A stretch of DNA of 64,000 bases from an uncultured Pseudomonadota bacterium (GTDB lineage: Bacteria > Myxococcota_A > UBA796 > SXON01): assembly GCA_903900265.1 (NCBI GenBank), contig CAIUMM010000023.1, forward strand, positions 1 through 64,000, in the 5' to 3' direction. Below the pieces are notes generated by a model. That model made no database searches. It had not been told where the DNA came from and saw only the letters and a list, made by a program, of their open reading frames with translations. Both the position numbers and the translations under genes were made by a program. Positions within the stretch are counted from its first letter, which is position 1; each line of letters begins with the position of its first letter. Positions 10,730-19,351 of this stretch are shown here, one piece after another.

Positions 10730-11680
10730 ATGCCGTTCCAGCTGAGCAACGGCTTGATTGTCAGCGTCGTCGTCGTCATTTTCTTAGCGTTCCTGCTGTT
10801 CGCGCAGTTCCTCTACTGGACCACGCAGGACCAGAAGGACAAAGAGAGCCGCGAGCTGTCCCGGCGGCTCGGGACACTGGTTGAAAAGGCGCCTAAAACC
10901 ACCTTCCGCCTGAAGGCGACACCGGACGGGAACGGCCCGGCTGCGAAGCTGGACGTGATGATCCGGCGCGCAGGCTCACCGTACCCCGCGTCCAGCCTGT
11001 ACATTCGGGTGGCGCTCGCGGCGGCGGTCATGGGGTTGGTGGGCGTCGCGATCACCCGATCGCCCGTTGGCTTGCTGCTGATGGCATTTGGCGCGATCGT
11101 TCCCGTGCTCGTCCTGCAAAGTCAAGCCGATGAACGTGCGCGCAAGCTCACCGAGCAGCTGCCCGATGGGCTCGATCTGATCGCACGATCCCTACAAGCG
11201 GGGCACGGCATCAGCGAGGCTTTTCGGCTGGTCTCTGAAGAAGCGCCCCAACCTCTCGGCCAGGAATTCGGAAGAGTCTACGAAGAGAACAACCTCGGAA
11301 GGGACCTCCGCGAGTGCCTGCAAAACCTAAACGCCCGCAACCCAGCCAACTTTGACCTGCAGATCTTCGTCTCTGCGGTCCTGCTTCAGCGCGACACAGG
11401 CGGCAACCTCGTCGAGATCCTCAACAGCATCTCGCAGACCGTGCGCGCGCGCTTCATCTTCCAAGGGAAGGTGCAGGCGCTGACCTCGGAAGCCCGGCTG
11501 ACCGGCGCGATCCTGTGCGGCCTGCCCTTTGTGATCACCCTCGCGATCTCCATCATCAGCCCCGATTACTTGAAGCCGCTGGTCAATGACCGACTCGGGA
11601 TCGCGATGCTGCTGTATGCGTTCTGTTCGTTCAGCTTCGGGGTGTTCGTCATGCGCGAAGTCTCCAAGGTGGAGGCGTAA
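10730..11680 (+). CDS. tadB: Tad inner-membrane platform protein TadB
   Basis: Polytopic membrane protein with a type II secretion F domain. It has an N-terminal membrane helix (residues ~8-29), a second pair at ~90-130, the cytoplasmic F domain (LPDGLDLIARSLQAGHGISEAF and VSAVLLQRDTGGNLVEIL) and C-terminal helices ending at MREVSKVEA. It pairs with TadC to form the platform on which CpaF acts. It begins on the base after the cpaF stop and overlaps tadC as TAATG. Confidence 0.92.
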   Translation: MPFQLSNGLIVSVVVVIFLAFLLFAQFLYWTTQDQKDKESRELSRRLGTLVEKAPKTTFRLKATPDGNGPAAKLDVMIRRAGSPYPASSLYIRVALAAAVMGLVGVAITRSPVGLLLMAFGAIVPVLVLQSQADERARKLTEQLPDGLDLIARSLQAGHGISEAFRLVSEEAPQPLGQEFGRVYEENNLGRDLRECLQNLNARNPANFDLQIFVSAVLLQRDTGGNLVEILNSISQTVRARFIFQGKVQALTSEARLTGAILCGLPFVITLAISIISPDYLKPLVNDRLGIAMLLYAFCSFSFGVFVMREVSKVEA

Positions 11681-12609
11681 TGGACGCTGTGATTGGAGCG
11701 GCGGCGGGCGCGGCAGGCTTGGCGGTCTTCGGTCTGGCGTTCAGCGTTTGGTCGCTGTTCGGCAGACAAGAGCGCAGCGCAGCGCAGCGGCTTGGTCAGC
11801 TGACCGGCGCGAACGAGGATGAGTCGCGCGCGGCACCTCGACAGCGTTTTCAAGGGCTCGCGCAGTCAGCGGCCCGATTTGCGGCCAGCACCGATGAGGA
11901 GCAGATCAGCGCGCTCAAACTGCGCCTGATGCAAGCCGGATATCGCGATCGGAACGCGGTCGAATGGTACAGCGCGGCGCGTACCGGTGGCGCCGTGCTC
12001 GGCGCGCTGGTGGGCTTCCTGTTGGTGCCAAAGACCAACCTGCTTTGGATGGTGGGCGGCGCGCTGGTCGGGACGAGCATGGGCTACTACTTGCCTTGGG
12101 TGCTGGTCATCAACGCGCTGCAAAAACGCCAAGAGGCGCTGCTGCGGTCTTTTCCGGATGCGATGGACCTGCTGGTCAGCTGCGTAGAGGCCGGTCTGGG
12201 CGTAGACGCCGCCATGCGGCGCGTGGCCGACGAGATCGAGTCGTCCTCCCCCGATCTGGCCCGCGAGCTGCAACAGGTCACCCACGAGACCAACGCCGGT
12301 ATCCCCCGCGTGGAGGCGCTCCGCCGGCTCGGCGAGCGCACCGGCGTGCAAGAGATCGTCTCGCTCACCAACGTGCTGATTCAAGCCGAGCGCTTCGGGA
12401 CCTCGATCGCGCGCGCCTTACGCGTGCACGCCGAGGGTGTGCGCGTCAAGCGCATGCAGCGCGCCGAAGGCAAAGCTGCGCAGGTGTCGCCCAAGCTCAC
12501 CGTGGTGATGATCTGCTTCATCCTCCCTTGCTTGATCGTCGTGCTCATCGGGCCGGCGGTTGTGAACGTGAAGAACATCCTGCTCCCGAGCATGGCGGAC
12601 GCAGGATGA
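11680..12609 (+). CDS. tadC: Tad inner-membrane platform protein TadC
   Basis: Second F-domain platform protein of the Tad system. An N-terminal hydrophobic segment is followed by a paired membrane region (LGALVGFLLVPKTNLLWMVG), the F domain with FPDAMDLLVSCVEAGLGVDAAM and TNVLIQAERFGTSIARALRV, and a C-terminal membrane helix (VVMICFILPCLIVVLIGPA). The length of 309 residues is normal. It starts within the tadB stop codon (TAATG) and ends in an ATGA overlap with the TPR gene, showing tight coupling. Confidence 0.92.
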   Translation: MDAVIGAAAGAAGLAVFGLAFSVWSLFGRQERSAAQRLGQLTGANEDESRAAPRQRFQGLAQSAARFAASTDEEQISALKLRLMQAGYRDRNAVEWYSAARTGGAVLGALVGFLLVPKTNLLWMVGGALVGTSMGYYLPWVLVINALQKRQEALLRSFPDAMDLLVSCVEAGLGVDAAMRRVADEIESSSPDLARELQQVTHETNAGIPRVEALRRLGERTGVQEIVSLTNVLIQAERFGTSIARALRVHAEGVRVKRMQRAEGKAAQVSPKLTVVMICFILPCLIVVLIGPAVVNVKNILLPSMADAG

Positions 12610-13370
12610 AACGAGCAACCCAAGGTATGCTGCTTGGATGCGGCCTGTTTCTGTACGCCGCGAGCGCGTGGGCCAAAGCGCCTGAGCCAGTGTCACCCGA
12701 CCTGTCCCAACCTGAAGAGCGTGCGCAGGCGCAGCTGGACGTCCTCGAAGGGCTCGTGGCGGCCGGCATGATCGACAATGCGCTCGAGGTGGCCGCACAG
12801 CTGCGCGGGAGCGGCATGAAGGACGCCCGCCTCGACCTGCTGCAAGCGCGCGCGATGCAAGCGAAAGGCATGACCGATCAGGCCGTGTCGATGCTGCGCA
12901 CCGTGACACGCAAGGAGCCCCGAAACGCCGCGGCGTGGAGCGAGCTGGGCGTCGTGCTGTCGGACGCCCACGACGCGGATGGGGCGATCAACGCGCTGGA
13001 ACGGGCGCGCCGCTTGACGCCGAACGACGCCCGAGTGTTGAACAACCTTGGGTACCTGACGATGGCGAAGGGTCAAAACCAGCGCGCCGTCGAGCTCTTT
13101 CAGGCCTCTCTGGTGCAGGACCCCTCCAACGCGCGCACCCGAAACAACCTCGGCTTCGCGCTCGCTCGGCTGGAGCGCGACACCGAAGCCCTCACGACCT
13201 TCCGCACGGCAGGGACCGAGGCCGACGCACGTTACAACATGGGCGTCGCGTGTGAGCTTCGTGGCGACACCGCGAGCGCCCTCACCAACTACGAAGCCGC
13301 CGTCGCGCTCTCTACCCAATCCCCCGCCGCCGCGGCGCTAACGCGCCTCTTGCACCCGGAGTCCCCATGA
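12606..13370 (+). CDS. tadD: Exported TPR protein, TadD-like
   Basis: A 254-residue protein with a signal peptide ending near ASAWA and then about five tetratricopeptide repeats (for example AAWSELGVVLSDAHDADGAI and ARVLNNLGYLTMAKGQNQRA). It occupies the TadD position and fits the role of a periplasmic scaffold for secretin or pilus assembly. TadD proteins are often lipoproteins, but this one has no lipobox at the cleavage site. The frame stays open upstream into tadC; the ATG at 12606 in the ATGA overlap is the start supported by the signal peptide. Confidence 0.8.
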   Translation: MKRATQGMLLGCGLFLYAASAWAKAPEPVSPDLSQPEERAQAQLDVLEGLVAAGMIDNALEVAAQLRGSGMKDARLDLLQARAMQAKGMTDQAVSMLRTVTRKEPRNAAAWSELGVVLSDAHDADGAINALERARRLTPNDARVLNNLGYLTMAKGQNQRAVELFQASLVQDPSNARTRNNLGFALARLERDTEALTTFRTAGTEADARYNMGVACELRGDTASALTNYEAAVALSTQSPAAAALTRLLHPESP

Positions 13371-13624
13371 AACCTACGCTGTCTCCCTTGCTGCTCGCCG
13401 CGTCCATGGGGCTGGCCGGCTGCGCCCAACCTCTGCACCTGCAGTACGACTTCGGACGCGCCTACACGCAGAGCATGGAGATCCAAGCCAATCTGGAGCG
13501 CCCGACGGCCACCGGACAGAACTACCCGCTCACCGGGACGGAGGCGCTGTTGATCCGCGCCAACGTCGAGAAAGAAGATTCGGAAGCCAAGTCCGGCCAG
13601 GCCGAAGCCACCGCGACCCAGTAG
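13367..13624 (+). CDS. Small Tad-associated lipoprotein
   Basis: An 85-residue lipoprotein with lipobox LAGC (Cys19) after a short hydrophobic signal. The mature part (YDFGRAYTQSMEIQANLERP) is polar, and its C-terminus is charged and Ala-rich. It overlaps the TadD stop by 4 bp, so it belongs to the Tad operon. Position and size suggest a pilotin-like partner for the secretin, but no sequence motif proves this. It is the last gene of the operon; a 26-bp gap follows. Confidence 0.75.
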   Translation: MKPTLSPLLLAASMGLAGCAQPLHLQYDFGRAYTQSMEIQANLERPTATGQNYPLTGTEALLIRANVEKEDSEAKSGQAEATATQ

Positions 13625-13650
13625 CATGATGCCGCAGCGCAAGGAGCGAC

Positions 13651-14664
13651 GTGTCTGCTCCTGAACCCGCCTTGCAGCCCAGCCTCGCGCGACGCGGTGT
13701 GCGGCTGGCGCTGCTTGGCTGTGCCTCCACGGTGCTCGTGGCGTTGGCGTTCGCCCAAACCGACGTAGCCGCCGCCCGGAGAGTCGCGGAGGGGGCGAAC
13801 CTGAGCTGGCTGGTCGCGGGCTGCGGGCTGATGACGGTCGGGCTTGCGTTCCTCGCGGCCCGATGGCGCGCGTTGATGCCGACCTCGGTGAACGTGCAGC
13901 TGATCCCATTGACCGCGATCCTCGTGACGGGGACGCTGCTCAACTACGCGCTGCCCGGCCCGGTTGGGGAGTTCGTGGCGGCGGGGATGGCCGCCCGGCG
14001 ATGGAAGCTCCCGCCCGAGCAGACCTTTGCCGCGGGGGTTCATGCGCGTTTCGTAGGCCTCGCGCTCGCTGGGGTCGTCGCGCTGGCGCTGTTTCTGCTC
14101 GCCGACATGCCGGTCCCCGAGGGCTACCAGACGGGCGTCGGGACCGCCACCGCGATGGTCGCGGCCGGGGGCGTCGTGCTGTTTGTGCTGTCCAGCCGCC
14201 CTGCGTTGTTGCGCGGCGTCGGGCGTTGGGTTCTGTCCCTGCCCTTCTGGCCCGCGCGCCTCGTTCAAACCCTGCAGCCGCGCTGCGATGCGTTGGCCGA
14301 CGCCCTCGCCACCGTCGGGAACCTCGGGTTCCAGCGCTACGCCGTGGCGACCGCGTGGGCGCTCGGCGGCCACGCCTGTGTGGTCGGCGGTCTCGGCATC
14401 GTCGCGATGGGCCTAGGCGCGACGCCGAATCTGGCCGGCTTGCTGTTCACCTACGCGATGACCACCGCCGGCGCGGTCGTGCTGTTCGCGTTCCCCGGCT
14501 CGCAGGTCGGATGGGACGCGCTGCTCTCGGGGCTGTTGGCCTTCGCCGCAGGGGTTCCGCTCGCGATCGCGGTCGGCGTGGCGGTGATCGCGCGCGTGCA
14601 GCAGCTGTTCGTCGTTCTCCTCGGCGCCGTCGCGATGGTGTTCTACGCCGAGGACGCCGGATGA
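13651..14664 (+). CDS. Lysylphosphatidylglycerol-synthase-TM / flippase-like membrane protein (copy 1)
   Basis: A 337-residue polytopic inner-membrane protein with about eight hydrophobic segments and no soluble domain. The conserved region NYALPGPVGEFVAAGMAARR and a later FPGSQVGWDAL resemble the UPF0104/LPG-synthase transmembrane family, which includes lipid and glycolipid flippase candidates. It starts at GTG 13651 with AAGGAG just upstream. It overlaps the next gene by ATGA. A second member of the same family lies at 16396. The substrate is unknown. Confidence 0.7.
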   Translation: MSAPEPALQPSLARRGVRLALLGCASTVLVALAFAQTDVAAARRVAEGANLSWLVAGCGLMTVGLAFLAARWRALMPTSVNVQLIPLTAILVTGTLLNYALPGPVGEFVAAGMAARRWKLPPEQTFAAGVHARFVGLALAGVVALALFLLADMPVPEGYQTGVGTATAMVAAGGVVLFVLSSRPALLRGVGRWVLSLPFWPARLVQTLQPRCDALADALATVGNLGFQRYAVATAWALGGHACVVGGLGIVAMGLGATPNLAGLLFTYAMTTAGAVVLFAFPGSQVGWDALLSGLLAFAAGVPLAIAVGVAVIARVQQLFVVLLGAVAMVFYAEDAG

Positions 14665-15113
14665 TCGCAGGAAGCCAAGCGGTGCGCTGGGTCGGAGCGG
14701 ACGACCGCGTGGGGCCGTCCTATGGCATCGCCTCGCTCCGGGTTGAGCCTAGTCTGCGCTCGGCGCTCGGCGCAGCCCGCGCGCTACGCGCAGCCAAGGT
14801 GGAGACCGCGCTGGTCCACGCCTCGTCGGGGGATGAACTGCGCTGGATCATCGCGGCGATCACCCTCGGGGGCGTGCGCGCGGCGCTGCTGTTCCCCGAA
14901 GCCGGGGAGCCCACGATCCCCGCGTGGGAGAGGCGCTTCCAACGCTACGTCGTGCGCGATCAAGATGAGGCGAGACGCTGGTCCCGAGCGGGCGTCGCGC
15001 TCGGTCGCATCGTCGTCGTGCACGATCACCCTGAAGAGGCGCTGGAGGCGCTGCTGCGGGAGGTGGGAAGCATGTCCCGCCCTCCCGCTCGCGAGCGCCC
15101 GATCAGTCGGTGA
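14661..15113 (+). CDS. Conserved-looking hypothetical protein downstream of the flippase-like gene
   Basis: A 150-residue soluble protein that I do not recognise. It has an alternating alpha/beta-like pattern (ALRAAKVETALVHASSGDEL and VALGRIVVVHDHPEEALEAL) without signal peptide or membrane segment. The ATGA overlap with the upstream flippase-like gene indicates coupled translation and perhaps a shared pathway. Its 3' end overlaps the convergent gene at 15103 by 11 bp. Confidence 0.6.
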   Translation: MIAGSQAVRWVGADDRVGPSYGIASLRVEPSLRSALGAARALRAAKVETALVHASSGDELRWIIAAITLGGVRAALLFPEAGEPTIPAWERRFQRYVVRDQDEARRWSRAGVALGRIVVVHDHPEEALEALLREVGSMSRPPARERPISR

Positions 15114-16320
15114 TCGCGTCCTTCTCGAGCTCCTGCTTGACGGTCACGCCCGCGTTGGCCCGATCGACCACCTGCTTCTGCGCGACCACCCAGGTGTTGT
15201 AGTCCGCCATGGAGGCGAAAGGCGCCTCGGGGACGACGTACTCTACCGTTCCGGTGCCCTTGCAGGTCTCGGCGAGGTTCGGCTCAAAGACATTATCGGC
15301 GTTCGGCTTGACCCGCTCGGCGAGCTGATCCGGCCAGGTACGGCCGGCGTCCCACACCGGCGCCGCGTGCAGGGTCACCCGCACGTCGCCCTTCTTGCAG
15401 GTGGCTTTTTCCACCGCGACCACGCCGTAGAGCAGCTTGCTGTCTTGCAGCACGCTCTTGTAGCGCAGCGCGACGAGGTGATCGGACGCGACCTCGTCTC
15501 CCAACGCAAGGTAGGCCTTGCGCGCTTCGGTGATCGCACGCTCGGGGAGCGTCGGCGCCATGCCGTTGAGCGCCTCAGTCGCCGCGCGCAAGCGGTCGAT
15601 GTTCGCGCCCGCGGGGTCACCCACACCGCCCGCAGAGGGCAGAACACGAACCAGATCGATGTAGACCAAGGGGTCCGGAGATTTTTGCGTGGCTTCTTGC
15701 TCGGCGATCGCCCGAATGGTCGCGATCGAGTCGGCGCCGGCGTTGGTCGCGAAGGTGTCGAGCACCGAGGAGAACATCACGCGGTCGTTCTTGCTCGCGC
15801 TGACCTTGGCGGCGAGCAGCGCGCGCGCGTCGGGCACCCGGCACGCATCGAGCGCAGCATACCAGCGGTTGCTCCAGAACTTTTCGGCCTGAAGCTTCTC
15901 GGTCTCCAGCCAGAACGCGGTGACACCGGGCTTTTCGCAGGCCTCGCCCAGCTTGTTGAGCGCGCCCGCACGTTCGTCGGACTCGAGCGCCGTCAGCCAG
16001 GAGCGCACGGACTCCCCTTGTCCCAGGCCGATCGCCACCAGCGCCGCGGCATCGCCGGTCGTACCGGGGAGGATGCGCTTGAACGCCTCTGGCGTCGCCG
16101 CTTTTGCAGCGCCAGCGTCACAGGCCGCGAGGTCCATGTAGGCCTGCGCGCTGGGACCCGGCGATGCCGCTACGAGCGCGGCAGTCAGGGCCTTTGCGTC
16201 ACAGCCTCCGGGCGCTGCCGGGGGAGGAGCTGCCTTTGCGGCCAAGGCCGTGGAGGACAGCAGGGGGAAGGACAACACGGGGACGAGCAGGGCGGGGAGT
16301 ACAAAGCGACGGACCAACAA
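15103..16320 (-). CDS. Exported alpha-helical hypothetical protein
   Basis: About 405 residues with a signal peptide ending near STALAAKA and a mainly helical mature part rich in Ala and charged residues. Cysteines are scattered (GGCDAKAL, AACDAG, GEACEKPG, LAETCKGTG). No known domain is recognised. The start is a TTG: the one at 16320 is preceded by GGAG five bases upstream and is preferred over TTG 16338, which has no ribosome site, or TTG 16317. It stands alone on the minus strand between two flippase-like genes, convergent with the upstream pair. Confidence 0.65.
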   Translation of the reverse strand: MLVRRFVLPALLVPVLSFPLLSSTALAAKAAPPPAAPGGCDAKALTAALVAASPGPSAQAYMDLAACDAGAAKAATPEAFKRILPGTTGDAAALVAIGLGQGESVRSWLTALESDERAGALNKLGEACEKPGVTAFWLETEKLQAEKFWSNRWYAALDACRVPDARALLAAKVSASKNDRVMFSSVLDTFATNAGADSIATIRAIAEQEATQKSPDPLVYIDLVRVLPSAGGVGDPAGANIDRLRAATEALNGMAPTLPERAITEARKAYLALGDEVASDHLVALRYKSVLQDSKLLYGVVAVEKATCKKGDVRVTLHAAPVWDAGRTWPDQLAERVKPNADNVFEPNLAETCKGTGTVEYVVPEAPFASMADYNTWVVAQKQVVDRANAGVTVKQELEKDAITD

Positions 16321-16395
16321 TTCGGCTCCAGAAAGCAAGGCAGACTAACCCAAACCGCTCTCGCATGATGAATTCTTGATAACTCCCTACACACG

Positions 16396-17382
16396 ATGAC
16401 CGGCGCGCCCTCCCCGACCTCGTGGCGCTCGGCCGCACGAGTGGCGCTGGTCGCCGCGCTCTCCTTCGCGATCGCCGGCGCGGTCGGACACGCGGTGCTC
16501 GGGGTGCTGCGCGAGGGAGCACGCCCATCCACCGAGCTCGATCCAAGGTTGTTGGCGCTGGCCGCGACGCTCTGGAGCCTCGGGATCGCCGCACAAGGTC
16601 CCCGATGGGCAGCGATGCTGCCCGCGCCACGTCCATCGATCGCGCAGAGCGCGCTGGCCGTGTTGGCCACCAACACGCTCACCGTCACCCTGCCCGGCCC
16701 CTCCGGAGAGGCGATGCTCGCCGCCTACGCCGACCGCGCGCTCGGGATTCCGTGGGCGACGGCCGCCTCCGCGACGTTGATCGCGCGCCTGTTAGGCCTC
16801 GGACTGGTCGGTATCCTACTGTTCGTCGGCGTCGCCGCGCTGCCCGGACTCCAACAATGGCAGACCGCCGCAGCCGTCACGCTCGGGCTCAGCGGCGCCG
16901 CGCTCGCGGGCTACCTGCTGGTCAGCGGACGCGCCCAGCCGATCGTGGCGGCGCTCGATGCAAGGCTGACGCGTCACCTCCCGCCCAAGCTCGCCGACCG
17001 GCTGCGATCGGTCCTCCGCGACGCGCTCACGCCCGGCCTCCACACTCCCAGCGACTGGGCGAGGGCGGTCAGCTGGTCGCTGCTGTCCACGGTGCTGATG
17101 GCCGCGGGCGGCTACACCAGCGCGTGCGCCGCGCACCTCGCTCCCGCGCCGCTCGCGTACCTTTGGATGCACGTGGCGACCGCGATCGCCGGCGTTGTCG
17201 CGTTTGTAGTCCCCGCGGGCCTCGGCGCCATCGACGCGCTCTGGGTGGGCCTGTTCGTCGCGACCGGTCACACAGCCGCAGCGGGCGTGCTGGCGGCGGT
17301 CGCGTGGCGGCAGATGCAGGCGCTCGCGCTGCTGATCAGCGTGGGACCGCTGCTGTGGATCAGCAAGAAGGCGGCGGGTTGA
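16396..17382 (+). CDS. Lysylphosphatidylglycerol-synthase-TM / flippase-like membrane protein (copy 2)
   Basis: A 328-residue polytopic membrane protein with the same layout as the gene at 13651: first helices, then TLPGPSGEAMLAAYADRA matching ALPGPVGEFVAAGMAARR of copy 1, then VVPAGLGAIDALWVGLF near the end, where copy 1 has FPGSQVGWDAL. The two are divergent paralogues rather than a recent duplication. It is a probable inner-membrane lipid-linked substrate transporter; the substrate is unknown. Confidence 0.7.
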   Translation: MTGAPSPTSWRSAARVALVAALSFAIAGAVGHAVLGVLREGARPSTELDPRLLALAATLWSLGIAAQGPRWAAMLPAPRPSIAQSALAVLATNTLTVTLPGPSGEAMLAAYADRALGIPWATAASATLIARLLGLGLVGILLFVGVAALPGLQQWQTAAAVTLGLSGAALAGYLLVSGRAQPIVAALDARLTRHLPPKLADRLRSVLRDALTPGLHTPSDWARAVSWSLLSTVLMAAGGYTSACAAHLAPAPLAYLWMHVATAIAGVVAFVVPAGLGAIDALWVGLFVATGHTAAAGVLAAVAWRQMQALALLISVGPLLWISKKAAG

Positions 17383-17405
17383 TCGGGCTCATACCGGCGG
17401 TCGAT

Positions 17406-17535
17406 GATTCGGATTGGTGGATCGCCGTCGAGGCCGGCGTGGATGGCAAGGCGGATTTGACGAAGCCTGCCGGGGCAGGCGAGGAAAACCAACGAAGCCA
17501 AACGCGTCGGACACAGGCGAGGAACAATCCGAATC
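17406..17535. repeat. 130-bp element with 10-bp terminal inverted repeats (MITE-like)
   Basis: GATTCGGATT at 17406-17415 is the exact reverse complement of AATCCGAATC at 17526-17535. Between them is a perfect 7-bp palindrome, GCCTGCC/GGCAGGC, at 17465-17480. The stretch fills most of the 167-bp gap between two convergent genes and shows no gene of its own. Confidence 0.4.
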
Positions 17536-17549
17536 AAGATCCGACGGTA

Positions 17550-18308
17550 TCACATCACTTCAAACGGGAACGCCACCTGCATCTCTTTGGGGAGGTTCAT
17601 CAACACCCGCTCATCCTCTTCGTTCAGCACATCTTGGGCGTGAAACGCGTACACGCCCGGGTCCAACGCGGCCCGCGTGGTGATCAGGTAGTCGTCCCTC
17701 GACGGGAGCGACTCCAGATCAAAGGGGACCTCGGAATCCGAGATCCACAGGTTGACGGTCGCTTCGGTCGGCCCCAACACGCCTTTGATCGCGGCATGAT
17801 TGACGAACGCGAGCTTGGAGAGATGAAGGTTCATCCGGGCAAGTTCGCTCGGGCGCAGCATCGATGTAAACACAAACTTGGCCGGACGCGCCGCGGCGAG
17901 CGCCTGATCGGGGATCTCCCGGATGCCCGCGAAGTGCCGCAGCTCGGTGGCGACCATGCGGATGCGCTGCGCCGGAACCGCGATGTAGGCGGTGGGACCA
18001 ATCGCATAGAAGCCGGGCTTTTCGGGCTCCGGATACAACGTAAAGGTCAGCGGCGAGTAGTCCGCTTTTTCGTCGATCTCGGGGAGGTCCGACACCTCTT
18101 TGATGTAGCCCTCTTTGCCGGCCATCGCGCGCTTGACCGGCGCTTCGGTGGGGATGGAGAAGCGCCCGTGATCATCCGCGTGGAAGCGCTCGACGACGCC
18201 TTCGATCACCACCGTCGCATCGGAGACCGGCTGGCCCCACACATCCTGAACGCGCCCCTCCAGCATCCGCTGGGACGAACAGGCCGCGAGCAGCAGGAAC
18301 GCGATCAT
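17550..18308 (-). CDS. Lipoprotein with carboxypeptidase-regulatory/Ig-like N-terminal domain
   Basis: A 252-residue lipoprotein. Start MIAFLLLAACSS has lipobox LAAC, so it is probably anchored to a membrane. Residues ~17-95 (LEGRVQDVWGQPVSDATVVI ... FSIPTEAP) resemble the carboxypeptidase-regulatory-like fold used as a beta-sandwich spacer in outer-membrane proteins. The rest is unrecognised. ATG 18308 is chosen over an in-frame upstream start because it begins the signal peptide and gives a 4-bp ATGA overlap with the upstream gene. Confidence 0.75.
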   Translation of the reverse strand: MIAFLLLAACSSQRMLEGRVQDVWGQPVSDATVVIEGVVERFHADDHGRFSIPTEAPVKRAMAGKEGYIKEVSDLPEIDEKADYSPLTFTLYPEPEKPGFYAIGPTAYIAVPAQRIRMVATELRHFAGIREIPDQALAAARPAKFVFTSMLRPSELARMNLHLSKLAFVNHAAIKGVLGPTEATVNLWISDSEVPFDLESLPSRDDYLITTRAALDPGVYAFHAQDVLNEEDERVLMNLPKEMQVAFPFEVM

Positions 18309-18538
18309 CGACCAGACCCCTGAAACCAGTGGTCCAAGGTTCCGTCGTCCAGCTCGCGCAGCGTGTGGTCGGTGAACTTCAGGTACGCGTCCCACTCGGT
18401 CGTCGGACGTCCGTCGGCAGCCCGCCGCTCCAGCTCACCCTCCGACCAACGCCGACAACGCAGCACAAAGTCTTTCACCGCGGCCCAACGCTCGCCGGGA
18501 TCGGCAGGGAGCGTTGGATGCGAGTCGTGAATCGACAT
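18305..18538 (-). CDS. Small hypothetical protein
   Basis: A 77-residue, charged, soluble protein rich in Trp and Arg/Glu (GERWAAVKDFVLRCRRWSEG). No known domain is recognised. It overlaps the downstream lipoprotein gene by ATGA, which supports its reality. ATG 18538 is preferred to a GTG at 18550; neither has a strong ribosome site. Confidence 0.55.
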   Translation of the reverse strand: MSIHDSHPTLPADPGERWAAVKDFVLRCRRWSEGELERRAADGRPTTEWDAYLKFTDHTLRELDDGTLDHWFQGSGR

Positions 18539-18586
18539 GGACGCGCACACTATCGCCGATTTCCACGCACCGCGCCAACCTTGATC

Positions 18587-19342
18587 CTAAAGTTCGCCTT
18601 CTTTTACGCGCGCGCCGAGCCCGTCGATGGTCTCCACCGCGCCGTAGTCCCGCGCTTCGGGGAGCTCGCGCAGCGTGCCGACCACCGACAAGCCCATCCA
18701 CGACACCTCGCTGCGCACCAGCAACCCCTCAGAAGTAACGTAGAACCTCGCGCTTCCGCTATCCCCGGACAAGGTGTACCGACTCGTCGGCACCTTCTGT
18801 CCGCCGACGTTGACGCTGGAGGACTCCGCGGGGCTCAGGGTGCCCATCACGACATCGCCGGTCTCGGCGATCACCAGCCCAAACGGCCCGGAGGCGTCCA
18901 GCACCGCCACGCGCGACGGATCCATCAAGTCCAGCGTGCTCGCGCGCACGTTGGCTTCGGTGCGCTCGATCTGCTTCGTGCCTGTCGCGACCGTCAGCTG
19001 CCAGCCGCCCTGAGGCAGCTCCTTGGCCGCGACCGACGAGCGCTCGCCGGCGCGCTCCGTCGCGGACGAAAACTGCGCGCTGGTCGGCGTCGACAAGCCC
19101 GAGCAGCGCGACTCCAAGCGGACCCCACCGAGCGAAAGCTCGGTGTAGGACTCCAGAACGTGACGCTCTCCCGAAGGCCGCTGCAGGTACTTGATGGTGA
19201 CGTCACGCGTCCCGACCAAGGAGCCGTCCACCAAAAGATCGTAGAGCACGTGTTGCTCTGCGGCCGCAGCGGGTCGAGGCCCCAGCAGCGCCGCGAAAGC
19301 AAAGAGGGAGCACAACACCACAGACGCAGCGGAAGAACGCAT
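18587..19342 (-). CDS. Exported hypothetical protein
   Basis: A 251-residue protein with a clear signal peptide (cleavage near RPAAAAEQ). The mature region is beta-rich: VLYDLLVDGSLVGTRDVTI, later YTLSGDSGSARFYVTSEGLL. This pattern resembles outer-membrane-associated proteins that bind lipid-like or polymer ligands, but I cannot name the family with confidence. It is 9 bp downstream of the HTTM gene on the same strand and may be part of that operon. Confidence 0.65.
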   Translation of the reverse strand: MRSSAASVVLCSLFAFAALLGPRPAAAAEQHVLYDLLVDGSLVGTRDVTIKYLQRPSGERHVLESYTELSLGGVRLESRCSGLSTPTSAQFSSATERAGERSSVAAKELPQGGWQLTVATGTKQIERTEANVRASTLDLMDPSRVAVLDASGPFGLVIAETGDVVMGTLSPAESSSVNVGGQKVPTSRYTLSGDSGSARFYVTSEGLLVRSEVSWMGLSVVGTLRELPEARDYGAVETIDGLGARVKEGEL

Positions 19343-19351
19343 GGAGAAGCT

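Noticed and set aside
11964..12605. N-terminal extension of the TadD frame into tadC
   Set aside because: The extension is Arg-rich shadow sequence; the signal peptide begins at ATG 12606 in the ATGA overlap.
16321..16338. TTG 16338 as start of the exported helical protein
   Set aside because: No ribosome site upstream, while TTG 16320 has GGAG at correct spacing.
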